From Streptomyces justiciae (GTDB lineage Bacteria; Actinomycetota; Actinomycetes; Streptomycetales; Streptomycetaceae), in NCBI RefSeq assembly GCF_015163075.1, contig NZ_JADDXU010000010.1:296631-360630 (forward strand): a DNA stretch of 64,000 bases, read 5' to 3'. How positions within the stretch are numbered: the stretch's first letter is position 1; the number at the start of each line of letters is the position of its first letter. The notes under the pieces were generated by a model. That model was given only the letters and a program-made list of their open reading frames with translations, was not told the origin of the DNA and did no database searches. Of the stretch, positions 24,594 through 31,928 are shown piece by piece. The translations under genes and the position numbers were made by a program.

Positions 24594-25352
24594 GTGGCCC
24601 TGAACAACACATACGAGGCAAGGCTGGTCCAGCAGGAGACCGCGGTCGGAGCGGGTGTCCAGATCCTGTTGCTGGCTCTGCTCGGCACCGCGATCGGCAT
24701 GGGGCCGGCGGGCTGGCTGACCGGCCTCGCCTTCGCCGTGGCCACGTGGGCGGTGCTCTCCCGGGCCCTGCACCGCACCCAACCCCGCTCCTTCGGCCCC
24801 GCCAACCGGGTGACGCTCGGCCGCTCCATCCTGGTCGGCGGGGTGACCGCCCTGGTCGCCGACTCCTTCCAGAGCTCCCCGCCGGTCACGCTCTTCGTCG
24901 GTCTCACGGCGGTGGCCCTGATCCTCGACGGCGTGGACGGCAAGGTGGCCCGCCGCACCGGCACTTCCACCCCGCTCGGCGCGCGTTTCGACATGGAGGT
25001 CGACGCGTTCCTGATCCTGGTGCTCAGCGTCTACGTCTCGATGTCCTTGGGCCCGTGGGTCCTCCTGATCGGCGCCATGCGCTACGCGTTCGTGGCCGCC
25101 GCCCGCGTCTGGACCTGGCTCAACGCCCCGCTCCCGCCGAGCACGGCCCGCAAGACGGTCGCCGCGCTCCAGGGCGTGTTCCTGCTGCTCGCCGCCTCGG
25201 GTCTGCTGTCGTACGCCCTGGAGTTCGCGGTCGTCGCGACGGCGCTGGGCACGCTGGTGTGGTCGTTCGGCCGGGACGTGCTGTGGCTGTTCCGGACCTC
25301 GCGGGTCGAGACGGTCCTGGTGGAGGACGTGCGCGAGCTGGTCGCGGGATGA
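24594..25352 (+). CDS. CDP-alcohol phosphatidyltransferase family membrane protein
   Basis: 252 residues from the GTG at 24594, with GGAGG 7 nt upstream. The family signature D-G-x2-A-R-x8-G-x3-D-x3-D is intact: DGVDGKVARR, then PLGARFDMEVDAF (about residues 113-138). Six hydrophobic segments surround it. Such enzymes transfer a phosphoalcohol between CMP and an alcohol in the membrane, for example in phosphatidylglycerol or phosphatidylinositol-phosphate synthesis. It is divergent from the dehydrogenase gene with a 107-bp gap. Together with the flippase-like protein it points to a lipid-anchored product. Its own substrate could also be unrelated (ordinary phospholipid synthesis). Confidence 0.88.
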   Translation: MALNNTYEARLVQQETAVGAGVQILLLALLGTAIGMGPAGWLTGLAFAVATWAVLSRALHRTQPRSFGPANRVTLGRSILVGGVTALVADSFQSSPPVTLFVGLTAVALILDGVDGKVARRTGTSTPLGARFDMEVDAFLILVLSVYVSMSLGPWVLLIGAMRYAFVAAARVWTWLNAPLPPSTARKTVAALQGVFLLLAASGLLSYALEFAVVATALGTLVWSFGRDVLWLFRTSRVETVLVEDVRELVAG

Positions 25353-25382
25353 GTGGGGACCGACGCGAAAGCGGCCCGGGCG

Positions 25383-26609
25383 CTACGTCCGGCGCGGCAG
25401 CAGCGCGATCGCCGCGGCCGGTACGGCGGCCAGGACGAGCCACGGAACGGCCGCGGGCAGCCCGGTGTCGAGGAGTGTGCCCGTCGCCGAGCTGCCGATC
25501 AGGACGATGAGGCCGGACACGGAGGACAGCGCCCCGGTGTAGAGGCCGAGGCGGCCGTCCTCGGCGAGGTCGGGGACCCAGGCGCGGGCGACCGGGGCGA
25601 CGAGCATCTGGCCGAGGGTGAGCAGGACGACGAAGCCGGCCGCGGGAAGCAGACCCGCCGTCCCCGTCCAGCCGACGGGGCGGACCAGGGCTACCAGAGC
25701 GAACCCCGCGGCGATCAAGAGCAGCCCGGCGGCCATCGAACGCCGCAGCTCCAGCCGTTCGCCCACCCACCGGGTGACCGGCAGCTGGGCGGTCACCACC
25801 AGCAGCGACGACAGCGCGAACAGCCAGGCCAGCGGCGCCTGCGAGCCGGTGGCCCGCTCCACCTCCGCCGGGAGGGCGAGGTAGAGCTGGTTGTAGGCGA
25901 GGAGATAGGCGCCGTACGCGCAGCACAGCGCGAGGAAGCGCCGGTTGCGGAGCAACAGCCGTACGCCGCCCTTGAGTTGGACGCGTTCCCGGCCGGGGAT
26001 GTGCTGGGGCAGCAGCCAGGCGTGTCCGGCGAGCACCAGGACGAAGATGCCGGCGCCTGCCAGGCACACGGCCCGGAAGTCCACCGACAGCAGCAGCGCG
26101 CCGAGCAACGGCCCTACGAACGCGCCCGCTTGGCCCGCCACGGTGAAGAGGGCGAGGACGCGGGTGCGGGAGGTGCCGGTGGCCTGCTCGTGCACCACGG
26201 CCTGCCGGGCGACCTCGGACTCGACCGCGGGTGAGAACAGGGCGGCGGCGAAGCCGATCAGCAGGACGGCGCCGATGACCGCCCAGGTCCGCGTCGCGTA
26301 TCCGAGCCACGCGAACCCGGCGATCCGCAGCGCACAGCCCGCGAGGACGACGGGCCGGATGCCGTAGCGGTCGGCCAGCGCCCCGCCCACCACGAACAGC
26401 CCCTGCTGGCTGAAGGTCCGCAGCCCCAGCACGAACCCGACGAGCCAGCCGGCCATGCCCACCGCCTGCCCGAGGTGCTCGGACAGGAAGGGCAGCACGG
26501 CGAAGAAGCCGATGTTGAAGGCGAGTTGGGTGAGGATCAGCAGGCGGAGGAGAGGGGTCAGGCGGGCGTGTTCGGGTGCCTTCCGCAAACCGGTCGACAG
26601 TGCGCTCAT
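25383..26609 (-). CDS. MFS transporter, last gene of the lipoprotein/ABC-permease operon
   Basis: 408 residues from the ATG at 26607-26609 (GGGAG upstream), overlapping the fused permease stop (ATGA, 26606-26609). ILTQLAFNIGFFAVLPFLSE is the first helix. ADRYGIRPVVLAGC is motif A, and GQAGAFVGPLLGALLL sits in the motif C position. About 12 helices can be followed. In opine-metallophore systems such as staphylopine, an MFS exporter (CntE) accompanies a peptide/nickel-type ABC importer, and this operon has the same mixture. Whether this one exports a chelator is inference; a general drug-type role is also possible. Confidence 0.85.
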   Translation of the reverse strand: MSALSTGLRKAPEHARLTPLLRLLILTQLAFNIGFFAVLPFLSEHLGQAVGMAGWLVGFVLGLRTFSQQGLFVVGGALADRYGIRPVVLAGCALRIAGFAWLGYATRTWAVIGAVLLIGFAAALFSPAVESEVARQAVVHEQATGTSRTRVLALFTVAGQAGAFVGPLLGALLLSVDFRAVCLAGAGIFVLVLAGHAWLLPQHIPGRERVQLKGGVRLLLRNRRFLALCCAYGAYLLAYNQLYLALPAEVERATGSQAPLAWLFALSSLLVVTAQLPVTRWVGERLELRRSMAAGLLLIAAGFALVALVRPVGWTGTAGLLPAAGFVVLLTLGQMLVAPVARAWVPDLAEDGRLGLYTGALSSVSGLIVLIGSSATGTLLDTGLPAAVPWLVLAAVPAAAIALLPRRT

Positions 26610-28381
26610 CCCGCTCCCACCAATTCCTTCGTACGAGGCTGCTGTTGGGGTGTCTCCATCGGCGCACGCCGGTTGCGCCGAGGCAGCCGCACCCCGCCCG
26701 CCGCCGTGACCGCCAGCGCGCCCAACAGGGCGAGGGCCGTCGCCGGGGCGAGGACGGCCCAGGGGGCGCGCTCGGCGTAGGGCTGGTTCTCGGCGAGCAG
26801 CAGGCCCCATTCCGGGGTCGGCGGCTGGGCACCCAGGCCGAGGAAGGTGAGCGAGGCGAGCGCGAGGGCGACGCCCGGGAGCCGCAGCAGGGCGTGCCGG
26901 ATCACGGGTGGCAGCACGGCGGGCAGGAGTTCGTGCCGGAGCAGGTACCAGGAGTCCGCGCCCAGCCCGCGGGTGGCGGTGATGTGGAGGGCTGCCCGTT
27001 CCTGACGCAGCAGCGCGGAGGTGTGGGCCGCGAGGGGCGCCCAGGCCACGGTGCCGACGGCGAGTGCGGGGGTGGCCGGTCCGCCGCCGACGACCGCGGT
27101 GACGAGGAGGGCGACCAAGACCGGCGGCAGCGCGACGATCGTGTCCACGAGCGGGCCCGACACGCGGGGCAGCAGGCCCAGCAGTACGCCGGTCAGCAGC
27201 GCGGCGGCGCTGATCGCGAGGGCGAGCAGCAGGGTGTCGAGGGCGCCGTGGCCGACGCGGGCGAGGACGTCCCGGCCGAGTCCGTCGGTGCCGAACGGGT
27301 GCTGGAGGGACGGTGGTTGGAGGCGTTCGCCGGTGTCGAGGGCGAGCGGGTCGCGGGGCAGGCCAAGGGCGATGACCAGCGCGAGGAGGCCGCCGTACGC
27401 GAAGGGCTGGAGTGCGCGTGCCGGGGGTTTCGGGCCGTGCAGGGACGGCAGGGCGCCGTCGCGCAGGGCGGGGCCGATGAGGAGGCGGCCGGCGAGGGCG
27501 GCGAGGCCCGCGGCGGCGGCCGCGAGCAGGACGAGGGCGAGGGTGCCGGCCTGGAGGACGGGGAGGTCCTGGGCGAGGGCGGCCTGGAGGGTGGTGCGGC
27601 CGAGGCCGGGGATGTCGAAGATCTGTTCCACGGCGACCGCGCCGCCGGTCAGGCCGACCGCGAACAGGCCGGTGTTCGGGAGCAGTCCGGGCAGACAGCG
27701 GCGGATCGCCTGGCGGGCGATGCTGCGGCCGGGGAGTCCGCGTGCGGCGGCGGCCAGCGCCCAGGGTTCGGCGAAGGCGCCGGGCAGCAGGTCGTCGAGG
27801 AGCCGGCCGAGCACCGCCCCGGCGGGCAGGCCGAGGGCGAGGGCGGGCAGGATCGTCCAGCGCGGCCCGTACCAGCCGAGGGCGGGCAGCCAGCCGAGTT
27901 GGACGCCGACGACGGTGGCGAGCACGGACGCGGTGAGGAACTCGGGCAGTGCGGCGAGGACGGCGGAGCCGCTGCCGCCCGCACGTCGTCCGTCGAGCCG
28001 CCGACGGGCGCCCAGCCACAGGGTGCGCGCGCAGATCAGCGCGGCGGTGACGGCGCCGACCGCGAGGGCCACCGCCATCAACAGCAGGGAGGCGCCCAGG
28101 GCTTGAAGGACGGCGGGCATGACCTCGTCGCCGGAGATCCACGACCGCCCCGCGTCCCCGCGCAACCACTTCGCGAGAAAATAGAACGGGCCGTTGTCCA
28201 GGCCGAGTTGGGCACGGATGTCGGCCAACACCGCGGGATCGGGATCGCGTTCGGCCGAGCGTGCCTTGAGCACGGTGAACGCCGGGTCGGTACGGGTCAG
28301 CCACGGCAGCAGGCCGATCCCGCACACGAGGGCGGCCGCGATCCCGGCCCGCCACAGCAGCGTGGCCGCTCGGTTCCGCAT
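26606..28381 (-). CDS. Fused ABC peptide/nickel-type permease (DppB-DppC in one chain)
   Basis: 591 residues, about twice the usual length. The first half (1-300) is DppB-like: LLPWLTRTDPAFTVLKARSAE, AQLGLDNGPFYFLAKWLRGD (the family QLGLD block), GWYGPRWTILPALALGLPAG and a degenerate EAA loop. The second half (about 330-570) is DppC-like: HPFGTDGLGRDVLARVGHGA (the HPFGTD-xxGRD block), then IVALPPVLVALL, LPGVALALASLTFLGLGAQP and PEWGLLLAENQPY. So one gene encodes both channel halves. It lies 3 bp after the lipoprotein stop and overlaps the MFS gene by 4 bp. No ATP-binding subunit gene is present in this operon or elsewhere in the window. Confidence 0.88.
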   Translation of the reverse strand: MRNRAATLLWRAGIAAALVCGIGLLPWLTRTDPAFTVLKARSAERDPDPAVLADIRAQLGLDNGPFYFLAKWLRGDAGRSWISGDEVMPAVLQALGASLLLMAVALAVGAVTAALICARTLWLGARRRLDGRRAGGSGSAVLAALPEFLTASVLATVVGVQLGWLPALGWYGPRWTILPALALGLPAGAVLGRLLDDLLPGAFAEPWALAAAARGLPGRSIARQAIRRCLPGLLPNTGLFAVGLTGGAVAVEQIFDIPGLGRTTLQAALAQDLPVLQAGTLALVLLAAAAAGLAALAGRLLIGPALRDGALPSLHGPKPPARALQPFAYGGLLALVIALGLPRDPLALDTGERLQPPSLQHPFGTDGLGRDVLARVGHGALDTLLLALAISAAALLTGVLLGLLPRVSGPLVDTIVALPPVLVALLVTAVVGGGPATPALAVGTVAWAPLAAHTSALLRQERAALHITATRGLGADSWYLLRHELLPAVLPPVIRHALLRLPGVALALASLTFLGLGAQPPTPEWGLLLAENQPYAERAPWAVLAPATALALLGALAVTAAGGVRLPRRNRRAPMETPQQQPRTKELVGAG

Positions 28382-28384
28382 GCG

Positions 28385-29872
28385 TCAGCGCCGGGTGCCG
28401 GTGCCGACGAGGGTGCGCTCGTAGGGGTCGAGGAGCGCGCCGCGGACGCCGGTGCCGACGCCGGTGATGATCTGCTGGTGGACCAGGGGGACGACGGCGT
28501 CGGTGCCGAGGATCTCCGCCTCGGCGGCCATGGCCGCGTCCTGCCGTTCGTCGGTGTCGGTGACCCGCTCGGCCTTCGCGACGGCCTTGTCCGCGTCCTT
28601 GTCGCAGAGTTGGGCGATGTTGTAGCCGCCGTCGCAGGTGTAGTCACTGGCGAGGACGGAGACGGGGTCGCCGGTGTCGACGAGGGTGTTGCGGGCAAGG
28701 ACGAAGGCGTCGAACTTCCCGTCCAGCGCGTCGGTTTCGAGCCGCGAGTACTCGCGCACCTCCAGGTCGACGTCGAATCCCGCCTTCTCCAGCTGCTGCT
28801 TCAACACCTGGGCGACCTCGGGGAGTTCGGGCCGGTTGTCGTAGGTGGCGAGGGTGATGGTGGTCCCGTCGGCGTCGGCGGCCCGTGCGCGGCCGGTCGG
28901 GGCGGTGCGCTTGCCTTCGGCCCAGGTGACGGCGGGCCCGTAGATGCCGGTGCCGGCGTCGGCGTATCCCTCGTAGACGTCCTTGGCGAACACGGAGGTG
29001 TCGACGGCCTGACGGGCGGCGGCCCGCAGACCGGCGTTCCTCAACGCGCCGGATTCGGTGTTGAGCAGCAGGCTGGTGGTGCGGGTCGTGGCGGTCGCCC
29101 TGCGCTGCGCCTTGTCGAGGGTGGCGGCCTGGGCGACGGGTATCGCCTCGGCGAGGTCGACCTGACCGGTGCGCAGGGCGTTGGCGCGGGCGGTGCCGTC
29201 GGCGACGAACTTCACGTCGATACCCGAGGCGTGGGCCCGGCCGCCCCAGTAGTCGGCGAAGCGGTCGAGGGTGGCGGCGGTGGCGCCCATGACCTTGGTG
29301 AGCTCAAAGGGTCCGGTGGCGTGGCCGACCGGGTCGACGCCGTCGTCGGCGTAGGCCTTCGCGGAGAGGACGGCGAGGCTCGGACTGGACAGGCGCAGCG
29401 GCAGAACGGGGTCGGGGTCCTTCGTGGTGACCCGTACTCCCGCACTCCCCTCGGCCTTCGCGGTGAGGGTCACGCCGGCGAGGGCGGCCGGGGCGGGCTT
29501 GGCCTCGGTGGCGTGAGTGAGGGAGGCGACGACGGCGGCCGGGGTGACCTCGGTGCCGTCCTGGAAGCCGGCCTCGCGCAAGGTGAAGAGCCAGGTGCGG
29601 TCATTCTCGCGCCGCCAGGAGGAGGCGAGCGCGGGGGCGGCGGCGCCGTTGGCGTCGAGGGCGGTCAGGCCCTCGGTGACGCCGAGGCGGCTGAGGATGG
29701 TGGCGTCGGCGCCGTACGGCGAGAGGTGCTCGGCGGGCGGGAAGGCGAGGGCGACCCGCAACCGGGAGCCGTCGCCCGTGCCGTCCGACTTCCCGTCGGC
29801 ACTCTCGGAGGCGAAGCAGCCGGTCAGGACGGGGGCGAGCAGGAGCGCGGAGAGCAGTCGGAGGCGGCGCAT
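28385..29872 (-). CDS. ABC transporter substrate-binding lipoprotein, peptide/nickel/opine family (SBP family 5)
   Basis: 495 residues from the ATG at 29870-29872. A lipoprotein signal MRRLRLLSALLLAPVLTGC has its lipobox Cys at 19. After a Ser/Asp/Gly-rich tether, LSPYGADATILSRLGVTEGL and SWRRENDRTWLFTLREAGFQ are the SBP family 5 blocks. LRTGQVDLAEAIPVAQAATL and KAGFDVDLEVREYSRLETD follow in normal order, so the protein looks complete. It should capture a peptide, nickel- or opine-type metal complex outside the membrane for the fused permease. The gene is 7 bp after the GNAT stop and 3 bp before the permease. Confidence 0.88.
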   Translation of the reverse strand: MRRLRLLSALLLAPVLTGCFASESADGKSDGTGDGSRLRVALAFPPAEHLSPYGADATILSRLGVTEGLTALDANGAAAPALASSWRRENDRTWLFTLREAGFQDGTEVTPAAVVASLTHATEAKPAPAALAGVTLTAKAEGSAGVRVTTKDPDPVLPLRLSSPSLAVLSAKAYADDGVDPVGHATGPFELTKVMGATAATLDRFADYWGGRAHASGIDVKFVADGTARANALRTGQVDLAEAIPVAQAATLDKAQRRATATTRTTSLLLNTESGALRNAGLRAAARQAVDTSVFAKDVYEGYADAGTGIYGPAVTWAEGKRTAPTGRARAADADGTTITLATYDNRPELPEVAQVLKQQLEKAGFDVDLEVREYSRLETDALDGKFDAFVLARNTLVDTGDPVSVLASDYTCDGGYNIAQLCDKDADKAVAKAERVTDTDERQDAAMAAEAEILGTDAVVPLVHQQIITGVGTGVRGALLDPYERTLVGTGTRR

Positions 29873-29879
29873 CGGCCGG

Positions 29880-30422
29880 TCACCGTCCCATCGGAAGTTC
29901 GAAGTGCAGGACGCCGTTGCCGCCGTCCGGATCGTCGCGCTCGTCGTGCACGAGCTTGCCGAGCGACCGCCAGAAGGCCTCGGCGCCGGGGACGGACGGA
30001 TCGGTGTGCAGATATACGGCGCGGTAGGCGCCGTCCGCGGCGGCGAACGCCAGCAGCTCGGCGACCAACCGGCGGGCGAGGCCGCGTCGGCGATGCTCGG
30101 GGCGGACGTAGACCCGGCGCACTTGAGCCGTCTCCCCGGAGGGGTAGCGCTCGGCGACATGGCGGGGGTTCGGCGGGTGGGCGGGGCCGCGCGCGTCGAG
30201 GGCGGCGGTGGCGACGACCTCGCCGCCGTCCGGGTCGACCGCGACGAGGAGCGTGTGGCGGGACGGGGTCAGATAGGCGGCGGCCGGGTCGATGATGTCG
30301 CCGTGCCAGCGGGGCACGTACCCGGTGCCGAAGTCGCGGTAGACGGTGTCGAGCATCACGGCTCGCGCACCGTCCAGGTCGTCCGGGCCCGCGGCCCTGA
30401 TGCTGTAGTCATGCACTTGCAC
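29880..30422 (-). CDS. GNAT family N-acetyltransferase
   Basis: 180 residues if it starts at the GTG at 30420-30422; another GTG lies two codons later and no strong ribosome site is seen for either. DYSIRAAGPDDLDGARAVML is strand 1-helix 1. VRRVYVRPEHRRRGLARRLV is motif A with the acetyl-CoA-binding R/Q-x-x-G-x-A/G loop. LHTDPSVPGAEAFWRSLGK is motif B. It is first in the operon GNAT-lipoprotein-fused permease-MFS. It may acetylate a metabolite handled by those transporters, but GNATs have very varied substrates. A TGCA-type imperfect palindrome (30418-30432) covers its start. Confidence 0.8.
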   Translation of the reverse strand: MQVHDYSIRAAGPDDLDGARAVMLDTVYRDFGTGYVPRWHGDIIDPAAAYLTPSRHTLLVAVDPDGGEVVATAALDARGPAHPPNPRHVAERYPSGETAQVRRVYVRPEHRRRGLARRLVAELLAFAAADGAYRAVYLHTDPSVPGAEAFWRSLGKLVHDERDDPDGGNGVLHFELPMGR

Positions 30423-30432
30423 ATCATATGCA
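30418..30432. promoter_or_regulatory. Imperfect palindrome over the GNAT start codon
   Basis: TGCACATCATATGCA has arms TGCA/TGCA around AT-rich centre pairs, and 12 of its 15 bases equal their reverse-complement partners. It covers the proposed GTG start of the transporter operon. It may be a repressor site; no factor is assigned. Confidence 0.3.
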
Positions 30433-30462
30433 TTAAGGGCAGGCGCTTGATCACCAGGCGAT

Positions 30463-30515
30463 TTGACAGTGATCGAGGACACGCCTAAAACCTACCGACA
30501 TGACATCCATTTTCA
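30463..30515 (+). promoter_or_regulatory. Promoter with weak Zur-box-like operator for the CooC-like gene
   Basis: TTGACA (30463-30468) is followed 17 bp later by TAAAAC (30486-30491). TGACATC-C-ATTTTCA (30501-30515) lies just downstream. It matches the Streptomyces Zur consensus TGAAAAT-N-ATTTTCA well in the right half and weakly in the left (about 11 of 14 fixed positions). Its position past the -10 fits repression. The Zur link is a hypothesis only. Confidence 0.4.
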
Positions 30516-30549
30516 AAAACGCCTTAGCTGTCCCGCCGAGGTGGTGCTG

Positions 30550-31485
30550 ATGCGCATCGCCTTCGTCGGCAAGGGCGGCAGCGGCAAGACGACCCTGTCG
30601 GCCCTCTTCTCCCGCCACCTGGCCCGGGCCGGCGCACCGGTCCTGGCCGTGGACGGGGACATCAACCAGCACCTGGCCGAGGCGCTCGGCCACGACGGCC
30701 CGCCGCTGGACGCCCCGCCCCTGGGCGCACACCTGTCGGCCATCAAGGACTACCTGCGCGGCACCAACCCGCGCATCGCCTCGGCCGAGGCGATGATCAA
30801 GACGACCCCGCCGGGCCGAGGCTCCCGCCTGCTGTCACTGCTCGGCGACGACGAACTGCACACCCGCCACGTCCGGCACGTGGGTGACGTACCGCTGATG
30901 GTGACGGGCGAGTTCGACGAGAGCGACCTCGGGGTGGCGTGCTACCACTCCAAGCTCGGCGCGGTGGAGCTCTATCTCAACCACCTGGTCGACAAACCCG
31001 GCGAGTACGTGGTCGTCGACATGACGGCGGGCGCGGACGCCTTCGCGTCGGGCCTGTTCACCCGCTTCGACATGACCTTCCTGGTGGCCGAACCCACCCG
31101 GAAGGGCGTCTCGGTCTACCGCCAGTACCGGGACCACGCCCGGGAGTTCGGCATCCGCATCGCCGTCGTCGGCAACAAGGTGACCGGCGAGGACGACCTG
31201 CTCTTCCTCAAGGAGGAGGTGGGCGACGACCTCCTGACCCACCTCATCCAGTCCCCGTACGTCCGGGCCGCCGAACAGGGCCGCGCCCAGGGCGAGTTGG
31301 AACCCCAGAACCAGCACGCCCTCAACATCCTCCGCGAGACGGTCGACGCCCACCCGCGCGACTGGCCCCGACTCCACCGCCACGCGGTCGAGTTCCACCT
31401 CCGCAACGCCCGCGCGTGGGCGGGCGAGGACCTGGCGACCCAGGTGGACCCGGAGTACACGCCGGGCCGCATCCCCCCATCCTGA
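30550..31485 (+). CDS. CooC/MinD-like P-loop ATPase
   Basis: 311 residues from the ATG at 30550 (GAGGTGG 6 nt upstream). The deviant Walker A GKGGSGKTT spans residues 7-15, as in CooC nickel-insertion and nitrogenase-like/MinD ATPases. VLAVDGDINQHLAEALG is the switch I region with an Asp. YVVVDMTAGADAFASGLF matches the DxxxG Walker B/switch II block (here DMTAGAD), and FLVAEPTRKGVSVYRQYRD and VVGNKV complete the nucleotide site. C-terminal H/R-rich residues (LHRHAVEFHLRNARAW) are unusual. CooC proteins load nickel into CO dehydrogenase, but no CODH or hydrogenase gene is nearby, so the client is unknown. It forms an operon with the 130-residue protein 44 bp downstream. Confidence 0.85.
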   Translation: MRIAFVGKGGSGKTTLSALFSRHLARAGAPVLAVDGDINQHLAEALGHDGPPLDAPPLGAHLSAIKDYLRGTNPRIASAEAMIKTTPPGRGSRLLSLLGDDELHTRHVRHVGDVPLMVTGEFDESDLGVACYHSKLGAVELYLNHLVDKPGEYVVVDMTAGADAFASGLFTRFDMTFLVAEPTRKGVSVYRQYRDHAREFGIRIAVVGNKVTGEDDLLFLKEEVGDDLLTHLIQSPYVRAAEQGRAQGELEPQNQHALNILRETVDAHPRDWPRLHRHAVEFHLRNARAWAGEDLATQVDPEYTPGRIPPS

Positions 31486-31529
31486 CCACCCCCTCTCTCT
31501 CACACCACACAGACAGGACCAGCACCCCC

Positions 31530-31922
31530 ATGTCTCTCGACGTCTCCCCTCAGCTCCTCGCCGAAGCCGAACAGGGCCCCGTCCGCGAGGAGGACTTCGT
31601 GGACACCGTCCGCACGTCCCTCCCCTACGCCTACGACCTCATCGCGTCCCTCGCCACCGAACTCAAGTCCGGCACAGCCGACTTCACCGACAACCAGACC
31701 CCTCCCCCGTCCGAGAAGGAACGCGGCCAGCTCCTCCGCGCCCTCGCCAGCGACGCGATCCGCGGCAGCCTGGAACGCCACTTCGGCGTGACCCTGGCCT
31801 TCCAGAACTGCCACCGGGTGGCGGCGTTCCGCCCCGGCGCGGAAACGAGCGACACGTACACCCGCTTCACCTCACTCCGCTCCCAGATCCTGAACCAGTC
31901 ACCGGAGTTCAGGGACTGCTGA
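31530..31922 (+). CDS. Small conserved-looking protein of unknown function, partner of the CooC-like ATPase
   Basis: 130 residues from the ATG at 31530; the ribosome site (AGGACC) is weak. It is acidic at the N-terminus (LLAEAEQGPVREEDFVDTVR) and helical by composition. Ser/Pro-rich residues follow in the middle (DFTDNQTPPPSEKERGQLLR). It ends FQNCHRVAAFRPGAETSD, with the only Cys-His pair. There is no signal peptide or membrane segment and I recognise no family. Codon use is normal for the genome. Its position 44 bp after the ATPase in the same direction suggests that the two act together, perhaps the ATPase acting on this protein or on a metal cofactor. Confidence 0.7.
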   Translation: MSLDVSPQLLAEAEQGPVREEDFVDTVRTSLPYAYDLIASLATELKSGTADFTDNQTPPPSEKERGQLLRALASDAIRGSLERHFGVTLAFQNCHRVAAFRPGAETSDTYTRFTSLRSQILNQSPEFRDC

Positions 31923-31928
31923 GGGGAC

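Noticed and set aside
26576..30295. A 1,239-codon open frame on the plus strand
   Set aside because: It is antisense to the ABC permease, lipoprotein and MFS genes, which have clear domains, signals and start sites. High GC makes long empty frames common in Streptomyces. The composition (Gly/Arg/Glu rich, no domain) is that of a shadow frame.
30418..30432. Assigning the TGCA palindrome to an iron (DtxR/IdeR) box
   Set aside because: It lacks the TTAGG/CCTAA iron-box pattern; only a general imperfect palindrome can be claimed.
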